Assembly: GCA_900555195.1 (NCBI GenBank)
Contig: USKC01000018.1
Coordinates: 1 to 19,458 of the forward strand
Reading direction: 5' to 3'
From: an uncultured Lachnospiraceae bacterium
GTDB lineage: Bacteria > Bacillota > Clostridia > Lachnospirales > Lachnospiraceae
DNA length: 19,458 nt
Position numbers and translations under genes: made by a program. Positions 8,632 through 13,996 of the stretch are shown here, in pieces (the stretch's first letter is position 1; each line of letters starts with the position of its first letter). The notes under the pieces were generated by a model that saw nothing but the letters and a program-made list of their open reading frames with translations, did no database searches and was not told the origin of the DNA.

Positions 8632-9663
8632 ATGTCTTTTTCAGGAACGGTGAAGGAAGAATTGGTGAAGCAGGTACCTGCGGCAAGGCACTGTCAGATC
8701 GCAGAACTGGCGGCTATCCTGCATTTTTGCGGACAATATGAGGAACCGAAGATGCCGGAGGCCGGAGAAAAGGGGGCTTTTGCCCTTTTTGGTAAAAATG
8801 CCGAAAAGAATTCTGAAAATGGTGGAAAAATATTCATTCAGGCTGAAAATGAGGCTGTTCTCAGAAAATGCTTTACATTGCTGAAGAAAACATTTAATAT
8901 AAATACGAGTATAAACGAGATCTTTTCGAGAAAGAATTCGTCTAAAATTACCGGAAAGCCGGTTGCCTACAGCATTCAGATCACGCAGCCGGATGAGGTG
9001 GCCAAGGTACTGCAGGCGGCTAAGTTTATGGACAAGGATGGCAGGTTCCTGGGAATGAGAGAACCTGTCAATTCTCTTCTTATCAAGAATGCCTGCTGCC
9101 AGAGGGCTTTCCTGCGCGGGGCGTTTCTTTCTTCCGGTTCCATGAGCGATCCGGAGAAAAGCTATCATCTCGAAATTGTATGTACGAATCTGTCTTCGGC
9201 GCAGCAGATCCAGGAGATCCTGCATTCTTTTGATGTGGAAGCGCGGATCGTGGGGCGTAAGAAGTATCAGATTGTATATATGAAGGACGGAACGGGTATA
9301 TCTGACTTTCTGAACATTGTGGAAGCGCATGTTTCCCTGATGTCCTTTGAGAACTACAGGATTGTCAAAGAAATGCGCAATTCCGTAAACAGAAGAGTGA
9401 ATTGCGAGACTGCTAACATCAGCAAAACGGTTCATGCATCCACACGTCAAGTGGATGATATTCTGTATGTGCAGCAGAAATACGGACTGGCCAATCTTCC
9501 TGAAAATCTGCGGGAGATGGCGGAGGTTCGGCTTGCATATCCGGATGCGCCTCTGCGTGAACTGGGAGAATATCTGAACCCACCGGTGGGAAAGTCCGGC
9601 GTAAATCACAGACTTCGTAAATTGAGCGAACTGGCTGAACAGCTCAGGGAGCAGAATGGATGA
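8632..9663 (+). CDS. whiA: DNA-binding protein WhiA
   Basis: WhiA is a conserved Gram-positive DNA-binding protein. It controls sporulation in Streptomyces and affects cell division and chromosome segregation in Bacillus. The 343-aa product begins MSFSGTVKEELVKQ, the family's typical N-terminus. It has a degenerate LAGLIDADG-homing-endonuclease-like core (FLRGAFLSSGSMSDPEKSYH, about residues 160-180) and a C-terminal helix-turn-helix (RELGEYLNPPVGKSGVNHRL). ATG 8632 fits both family alignment and spacing from GGCGGG (8620-8625); the ATG at 8626 would add only Met-Ser and lies against the Shine-Dalgarno. It is followed 64 bases later by the HPr-like gene, as yvcL is followed by crh in Bacillus. 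Confidence 0.95.
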   Translation: MSFSGTVKEELVKQVPAARHCQIAELAAILHFCGQYEEPKMPEAGEKGAFALFGKNAEKNSENGGKIFIQAENEAVLRKCFTLLKKTFNINTSINEIFSRKNSSKITGKPVAYSIQITQPDEVAKVLQAAKFMDKDGRFLGMREPVNSLLIKNACCQRAFLRGAFLSSGSMSDPEKSYHLEIVCTNLSSAQQIQEILHSFDVEARIVGRKKYQIVYMKDGTGISDFLNIVEAHVSLMSFENYRIVKEMRNSVNRRVNCETANISKTVHASTRQVDDILYVQQKYGLANLPENLREMAEVRLAYPDAPLRELGEYLNPPVGKSGVNHRLRKLSELAEQLREQNG

Positions 9664-9727
9664 TAAAGTAAGGTTATGTCCGGCCAAAAGGTAAGGCTGA
9701 CAGGAAAGCAGTAAAGGAGGAGAAGTT

Positions 9728-9988
9728 ATGAAAATGAAAGCAGTCAGAATTCAGTTAAGCAGCGGGCTGGAGGCCAGGCCGGTGGCGATGCTGGTACAGG
9801 TAGCCAGCCAGCATGACAGCACTGTTTATCTTGAATCGGAAGGCAGAAAGGTGAACGCAAAGAGCATCATGGGAATGATGAGCCTGGGACTTGACAGCGG
9901 TGAGATGGTAACGGTCATCGCGGACGGCCCTGATGAAGAGACCGCGGTAGAGAATATCACAAAGTATCTGTGCGGCGAAGAAAATTGA
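9728..9988 (+). CDS. HPr-family regulator, Crh-like (Glu at position 15)
   Basis: This 86-aa protein has the HPr fold signature, but the phosphocarrier motif GLHARP is GLEARP: residue 15, the histidine phosphorylated by PEP-dependent Enzyme I in true HPr, is Glu (codon GAG). The regulatory site is intact, with Ser46 in NAKSIMGMMSLGL. In Bacillus Crh the same position is Gln, and Crh acts only through Ser46 phosphorylation by HprK and binding to CcpA. By analogy this protein should be unable to carry PTS phosphate but able to serve HprK-dependent regulation. The ATG follows AAAGGAGGAG (9714-9723) closely. It is the last gene of the hprK-to-whiA group, directly before a strong terminator. The acidic Glu15 could also mimic phospho-His; that is speculation. 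Confidence 0.9.
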   Translation: MKMKAVRIQLSSGLEARPVAMLVQVASQHDSTVYLESEGRKVNAKSIMGMMSLGLDSGEMVTVIADGPDEETAVENITKYLCGEEN

Positions 9989-10024
9989 CTGGGCAAATAA
10001 AGGCATACGGCTTTCAGATAAAGG

Positions 10025-10051
10025 AAAGGAGCATATATATGCTCCTTTTTT
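10025..10051 (+). terminator. strong intrinsic terminator ending the hprK-whiA cluster
   Basis: AAAGGAGCATAT (10025-10036) and ATATGCTCCTTT (10037-10048) form a perfect 24-base palindrome, running into a T-run that ends at 10051. It lies about 37 bases after the HPr-like gene stop. Because the arms are A-rich on the left, it can also work on the other strand. Confidence 0.88.
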
Positions 10052-10131
10052 GATAAGGAAAGGAACGGCCGGATGATTGATAAGGATACAAAGTTCCGGA
10101 GAAGTTAGAGCAGAAAGAAAGGCGTGAAAAG

Positions 10132-11031
10132 ATGGCAAAAAGAAAAATGCTGTTCATATATAATCCCAGGGCGGGTAAAGGGCAGATCAGAAACCATCTG
10201 AGCGATATCATAGATATTTTTGTTAAGGCGGGGAATGAGGTAACAATATATCCGACGCAGTGCGCAGGGGACGCAGTGCGCGTTGCGGCAGAAAAGGCAA
10301 AGAGATATGACTGCGTGGTATGCAGCGGCGGAGATGGAACGCTAGATGAGGTTGTAACCGGCATCATGCGAAGCAGCAAAATTGTTCCTGTCGGGTATGT
10401 GCCTGCAGGAAGTACAAATGATTTTGCAAATAGCCTGAGATTGCCCCGCAATATGCTGGAAGCAGCAGATGTTGTAGTGCACGGCAATCTTTTCCAGTGT
10501 GACATTGGTTCCTTTAACGAAGATACTTTTGTGTACATAGCAGCGTTTGGATTGTTTACGGACGTTTCCTATGAGACAAAACAGGAATATAAGAATGTTC
10601 TGGGGCATATGGCGTACCTTCTGGAGGGCATGAAGCGTCTGTCCGCCATTCGTTCTTACCAGATGAAGGTGACGGCGGAAGAGATGGAAATTGAAGGGGA
10701 CTTCATTTTCGGCATGATTACCAACTCCATGTCCGTCGGAGGATTCAAACGTATTACGGGCAAATATGTGGAACTGAATGACGGCTTGTTTGAAGTCACG
10801 CTGATTAAGCGTCCCACCAATCCCATCGAACTGAATCAGATCCTGGCGGATCTGGTAAACCGGAACATTGACACGGATCAGATGTACTGCTTCAAAACCG
10901 CGTCTCTGTGCCTGGAATCGGAAGAAGAGATACCATGGACCCTGGACGGAGAATTCGGAGGCCGTCACTGCTTTGTACAGATACGGAATCAGAAGCAGCA
11001 GCTCGCAATACGCGTTCCCAAATACGAATGA
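10132..11031 (+). CDS. diacylglycerol kinase family lipid kinase (YegS/DgkB type)
   Basis: This cytoplasmic or peripherally membrane-bound enzyme of the DAGK-catalytic/NAD-kinase superfamily phosphorylates a lipid with ATP, probably diacylglycerol recycling into phospholipid synthesis. The 299-aa product shows the N-terminal NPRAGKG (11-17), the nucleotide-binding SGGDGTLDEV (65-74) and PAGSTNDFA (91-99), all diagnostic of the family; the C-terminal half has the expected beta-rich domain ending near WTLDGEFGG. The ATG follows AAAGG (10118-10122) with 9 bases spacing. The gene stands alone between the terminator at 10025-10051 and a repeat-rich non-coding segment, and I see no convincing promoter just upstream. 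The exact lipid substrate cannot be told from sequence (YegS homologues prefer phosphatidylglycerol, DgkB diacylglycerol). Confidence 0.9.
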   Translation: MAKRKMLFIYNPRAGKGQIRNHLSDIIDIFVKAGNEVTIYPTQCAGDAVRVAAEKAKRYDCVVCSGGDGTLDEVVTGIMRSSKIVPVGYVPAGSTNDFANSLRLPRNMLEAADVVVHGNLFQCDIGSFNEDTFVYIAAFGLFTDVSYETKQEYKNVLGHMAYLLEGMKRLSAIRSYQMKVTAEEMEIEGDFIFGMITNSMSVGGFKRITGKYVELNDGLFEVTLIKRPTNPIELNQILADLVNRNIDTDQMYCFKTASLCLESEEEIPWTLDGEFGGRHCFVQIRNQKQQLAIRVPKYE

Positions 11032-11080
11032 GGACGGCCGGCTGTGTATCCGCATCTTCCTGCCGGCACTGGACGGCCCT

Positions 11081-11270
11081 CTTCCTTTCTCCGCAAGCCA
11101 CTTCAAAAATCGGCTGTTTCTTACGTTTAAACTGAGGCAGTTCTTCCGCCTGGCGGCTGAACTCCGCCCTGGCGGGCGTCAAACAACGCCGCCAGAACGG
11201 GCGGAAGAACTGCCTCAGCTCAAACGTTTAGAAACAGCCGATTTTTGAAGCGGTTTGCGCAGCAAGGAAG
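11081..11270. repeat. long imperfect inverted repeat, about 70-bp arms
   Basis: The left arm at 11101-11150 and the right arm at 11200-11250 are reverse complements except for about three substitutions and one single-base gap; the outer 21 bases of this core match perfectly. Weaker complementarity extends the arms to 11081 and 11270. The 49-base centre folds again: CTGGCGG (11169-11175) pairs with CCGCCAG (11189-11195), and GGCGG (11152-11156) can pair with CCGCC (11164-11168). No transposase, no clear target-site duplication and no terminal T-run are present. It could be a non-autonomous mobile element, a structured RNA, or an elaborate bidirectional terminator. Confidence 0.85.
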
Positions 11271-11453
11271 GTGGCTGCCCGAAACCGCGGCCCTGCCGTA
11301 GGAGCCAGGCTGCCAGGTCATTTGAGCTGCCGAAATCCCCCCTCCCGGAGAAAACCATACTACCCAGCCACTCCCTCATCGCCCTTCGGTTTGCCCCCGG
11401 CCCGGATATATAAACCCGCAGCCCATCGCGTATGAGAAAGGAAACCGCGGCCC
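11251..11453. repeat. duplicated module CGGTTTGC ... GAAACCGCGGCCC
   Basis: CGGTTTGC occurs at 11251-11258 and 11387-11394; each copy is followed by the 13-bp direct repeat GAAACCGCGGCCC at 11281-11293 and 11441-11453. In both copies CGGTTT can pair with the following AAACCG, so each module is a potential stem with a variable loop. The first copy abuts the outer end of the long inverted repeat. Confidence 0.6.
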
Positions 11454-11510
11454 GGCGCGGAAGCATACAGAAGACCTGACAACTGATGAGAAAAAGTTTG
11501 AGTTACCATA

Positions 11511-11539
11511 TTTCTTTTTTATGAAAGATGGGGTATAAT
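11511..11539 (+). promoter_or_regulatory. probable fba promoter
   Basis: A perfect TATAAT at 11534-11539 lies in AT-rich sequence 50 bases before the fba start. The -35 position at 17 bases spacing (11511-11516, TTTCTT) is a poor match; TTGAGT at 11498-11503 is too far away. The G-rich sequence just before the -10 box does not form a clean extended -10. Confidence 0.5.
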
Positions 11540-11589
11540 AACACCAGTAAAAGGCATTTATTTTTACAATTTTATGGAGGTAGATAAAA

Positions 11590-12453
11590 ATGTTAGTATC
11601 AGCAAAAGAAATGCTCGACAAAGCAAAAGCCGGCCATTATGCTGTGGGCCAGTTCAACATTAACAACCTTGAGTGGACCAAGGCGATCCTGCAGACTGCA
11701 CAGGAACTGAACTCCCCTGTTATCCTGGGCGTGTCCGAGGGCGCAGGCAAATATATGTGCGGCTACAAGACCGTTGTTGGAATGGTAAACGGCATGCTGG
11801 AAGAGATGAACATCACGGTTCCGGTTGCCCTGCATCTGGATCATGGCAGCTACGAAGCTTGCTATAAGTGCATTGAAGCAGGCTTCTCCTCCATCATGTT
11901 TGATGGCTCTCACTATCCGATCGAAGAGAACGTTGCCAAGACAAAAGAACTGGTTGCTGCTGCTCATGAGAAAGGACTTTCCATTGAGGCAGAAGTTGGA
12001 GCAATCGGCGGTGAAGAAGACGGCGTAGTAGGAATGGGCGAGTGCGCAGATCCCAACGAGTGCAAGATGATCGCAGATCTGGGAATCGATTTCCTGGCTG
12101 CAGGTATCGGCAACATCCATGGAAAATATCCTGAGAACTGGAAGGGACTTTCCTTCGAGACTCTGGATGCCATTCAGCAGCTGACCGGAGATATGCCTCT
12201 GGTGCTTCATGGCGGCACGGGAATTCCGGAAGATATGATTAAGAAAGCGATCTCCCTGGGCGTTTCCAAGATCAATGTGAATACCGAATGCCAGCTGGCT
12301 TTCACGGCTGCTACCAGAAAGTACATTGAAGAAGGCAAGGATCAGGTAGGCAAGGGCTTTGACCCTCGTAAAGTTCTGGCTCCTGGAACCCAGGCTATTA
12401 AGGATACCGTAAAAGAAAAGATGGAAATGTTCGGTTCCGTTGGAAAGGCCTGA
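11590..12453 (+). CDS. fba: class II fructose-1,6-bisphosphate aldolase
   Basis: This zinc-dependent glycolytic enzyme cleaves fructose-1,6-bisphosphate to dihydroxyacetone phosphate and glyceraldehyde-3-phosphate. The 287-aa product has the class II hallmarks: HLDHG with catalytic Asp84 and zinc ligand His85, zinc ligands His177 in GNIHG and His207 in LVLHGGTG, the conserved EAEVG around Glu134, and the phosphate-binding GVSKINVNTE segment. TATGGAGG (11573-11580) sits 9 bases before ATG 11590, and a TATAAT box lies upstream, so it is a separate transcript. Codon choice is noticeably more biased than in neighbours, as expected for a highly expressed glycolytic gene. Tagatose-bisphosphate aldolases (GatY/KbaY) are close relatives, but the 287-aa length and motif pattern suit the short Firmicute FBA. 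Confidence 0.95.
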   Translation: MLVSAKEMLDKAKAGHYAVGQFNINNLEWTKAILQTAQELNSPVILGVSEGAGKYMCGYKTVVGMVNGMLEEMNITVPVALHLDHGSYEACYKCIEAGFSSIMFDGSHYPIEENVAKTKELVAAAHEKGLSIEAEVGAIGGEEDGVVGMGECADPNECKMIADLGIDFLAAGIGNIHGKYPENWKGLSFETLDAIQQLTGDMPLVLHGGTGIPEDMIKKAISLGVSKINVNTECQLAFTAATRKYIEEGKDQVGKGFDPRKVLAPGTQAIKDTVKEKMEMFGSVGKA

Positions 12454-12457
12454 GAAC

Positions 12458-12471
12458 GGCTCTTCGGAGCC
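12458..12471 (+). other. UUCG-capped hairpin just after fba
   Basis: GGCTC (12458-12462) and GAGCC (12467-12471) form a perfect 5-bp stem closed by a TTCG tetraloop, beginning 4 bases after the fba stop codon. With no T-run it is not a terminator by itself; it may protect the 3' end of fba mRNA upstream of the terminator at 12530-12563. Confidence 0.45.
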
Positions 12472-12529
12472 CGGATCGAACGGCGGACGGGCTGAATCCT
12501 ACACATTGCTGATGGGACGATAAGAAAAG

Positions 12530-12563
12530 GCTGATACACGAAGATTGCGTGTATCAGCTTTTT
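12530..12563 (+). terminator. intrinsic terminator of fba
   Basis: GCTGATACACG (12530-12540) pairs perfectly with CGTGTATCAGC (12548-12558) around a 7-base loop and is followed by five T (12559-12563). It separates fba from the downstream sugar locus. Confidence 0.9.
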
Positions 12564-12761
12564 GTTATTGCAGCGGGGAATTTTTTGCGGGCGCATAAAA
12601 GAAGGCCTGCTTTCGTTTAAGCGGGCGGCTGGCCAAACCTTTCCGGCCCGCAGACGGGAGAGGACGGTTCGATGTGGACGGGCGACCACATATATGAAGA
12701 TTGCAGAGACGGCGGAAAGCCTGTATGATGAAAAAGAAGGAAGCGACAGGAGGACGGCTTC
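12564..12761 (+). promoter_or_regulatory. upstream region of the LacI-family regulator with a weak promoter candidate
   Basis: TTCGAT (12668-12673) and TATATG (12691-12696) are 17 bases apart and may form a weak promoter. The dyad ATGTGG/CCACAT (12672-12677 with 12686-12691, 8-base spacer) lies over this spacer and could be an autoregulatory operator. A further GC-rich dyad GCGGGC/GCCCGC sits at 12621-12651. Nothing else is recognisable between the fba terminator and the regulator. Confidence 0.3.
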
Positions 12762-13850
12762 ATGGAAAAGAAACCGGTAACGCGCAGAGACATCGCGCAG
12801 AGGGCGGATACTTCTGTTTCCGTAGTCTCCAGGGCGCTGAACAACAGCGGCTATGTGGCAAAGGAGAAGAAGGAGCGGATTCTGAAGATAGCGGAGGAAC
12901 TGAATTATATTCCCAATCCGGTTGCGGCATCGCTGCAGGCAAGAAGGGTGCGGCAGATTCTGTTTTACTGCAAAAATATGGAAAACGCTTTTAATATCCA
13001 GCTTTATCAGGGAATGCTGGAGGAGGCTGGAGCAAGGGGATACATGGTGCTGTTTTGCGGACAGATCGCCTTTGAGGAAATCAAAAATACTTTGGTGGAT
13101 GGGATCATTATGCAGGATGAGAGCATGGCCCGCTTCTATCTGGAGAACGAAGGGAAGAATTATCATCTTCCCGTGGTAAGCCCTTCCTACGGAGAGCCGA
13201 TTCAGACGGGACATGCGATGCCGGTTGTGGAGATCGATACCTACCGCGTGATGGAAACGGCGCTGGACTATCTGTGGTCGCTCGGCCACCGGAAGATCGC
13301 CGCCGGCATGCCATATCCATATGAAAGCCTGAATGCCAGGGCGACGGCATATCGTTCATGGATGAGAGGGCGGGGACAGAAGGAAGCGCAGAAGTATTTT
13401 GTGGCGGTTACCAGAAGGGATCCCAGGCTGGAAGGGGACGAAAGGGTGCTGGGCTTTCGGGAGGAAACGGAAAGAAGCCCCTATACGGTTTCGGAGGATT
13501 TCTTTGGCAAGGGAATGCTGGCAGCCAGGCTGTTTGCGGAACGCAGGCTGGATGCGACGGCAGTGATCGGTTTTAATGATGATTTTGCCCTGGGGATGAT
13601 TCGGGGATTCGAGCAGTTGGGAATCCGGGTTCCTCAGGACGTATCCGTCATGGGGATCGACGGTTCAGACAGCCGCAAATATGTCTCCCCCCTGCTTACG
13701 ACGATTTCTCTGCAGCCGCGCATACAGGGAGCTAAATGCGCCTGTGTGCTTCTGGATATGATTGAAGGGAAAAAATATAAATATGTAAACCATACGGGCT
13801 TCCGGCTGATGGAGGGGGAAAGCGTACGGACGTTGTCCGGATCGCCCTGA
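12762..13850 (+). CDS. LacI-family transcriptional regulator
   Basis: This sugar-responsive DNA-binding regulator has 362 residues. The N-terminal LacI helix-turn-helix (TRRDIAQRADTSVSVVSRAL, about 7-26) is followed by the hinge-helix region NYIPNPVAASLQA. The periplasmic-binding-protein-like effector domain follows and contains the typical VMGIDGSDSRKYVSPLLTTI segment near the C-terminus. AGGAGG (12748-12753) lies 8 bases before ATG 12762. It is followed in the same direction by beta-galactosidase and alpha-fucosidase genes, so it most likely represses them until a galactoside- or fucoside-derived inducer appears. A CcpA role is unlikely given the divergent effector domain and local context. 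The inducer cannot be deduced from sequence. Confidence 0.93.
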   Translation: MEKKPVTRRDIAQRADTSVSVVSRALNNSGYVAKEKKERILKIAEELNYIPNPVAASLQARRVRQILFYCKNMENAFNIQLYQGMLEEAGARGYMVLFCGQIAFEEIKNTLVDGIIMQDESMARFYLENEGKNYHLPVVSPSYGEPIQTGHAMPVVEIDTYRVMETALDYLWSLGHRKIAAGMPYPYESLNARATAYRSWMRGRGQKEAQKYFVAVTRRDPRLEGDERVLGFREETERSPYTVSEDFFGKGMLAARLFAERRLDATAVIGFNDDFALGMIRGFEQLGIRVPQDVSVMGIDGSDSRKYVSPLLTTISLQPRIQGAKCACVLLDMIEGKKYKYVNHTGFRLMEGESVRTLSGSP

Positions 13851-13854
13851 AGAG

Positions 13855-13893
13855 GGCAGATGCGGACGGTGGAAAGGCGCTGCTGCCCTTTCC
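13855..13893 (+). other. two overlapping alternative hairpins before the beta-galactosidase gene
   Basis: GGGCAG (13855-13860) can pair with CTGCCC (13883-13888), while GGAAAGG (13871-13877) can pair with CCTTTCC (13887-13893). The two stems share bases and cannot form together. Neither is followed by a T-run. They lie right after the regulator's stop codon and may be a weak regulatory or stability structure. Confidence 0.3.
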
Positions 13894-13996
13894 GGATGAA
13901 TGGAAAAGGAAAGGGGCAGGCGTATCTGAATGATCTAAAAGAGGACGTCTGTTCCCCGGGGGCTTAATTCTATGGGAAAAGAAGGAAGGAGAAAAG

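Larger units (their letters stand above)
11032..11510. other. GC-rich, repeat-laden non-coding segment between the lipid kinase and fba genes
   Basis: About 560 bp separate the two genes. Bases 11032-11460 are GC-rich and hold a long inverted repeat (11081-11270) and a duplicated module (11251-11293 and 11387-11453). From about 11465 the sequence turns AT-rich and contains the fba promoter. Several short ORFs cross this stretch on both strands, but none has a ribosome binding site or recognisable domain, and those in the palindrome are near mirror images of each other, as an inverted repeat dictates. Confidence 0.6.

Noticed and set aside
8641..9687. 348-codon minus-strand ORF opposite whiA
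   Set aside because: It mirrors the whiA reading frame almost exactly and lacks motifs or a ribosome binding site.
10868..11248. 126-codon plus-strand ORF overlapping the end of the lipid kinase gene and the palindrome
   Set aside because: It begins inside the conserved lipid kinase gene in another frame, and its second half is just translated inverted repeat.
11215..11466. 83-codon minus-strand ORF in the lipid kinase-fba gap
   Set aside because: It has no Shine-Dalgarno, no recognisable domain, and is built partly of the inverted repeat and the duplicated module; better explained as repeat DNA than as a gene.
11498..11539. TTGAGT (11498-11503) as the -35 box of the fba promoter
   Set aside because: It is 30 bases from the TATAAT box, far beyond the workable spacing.
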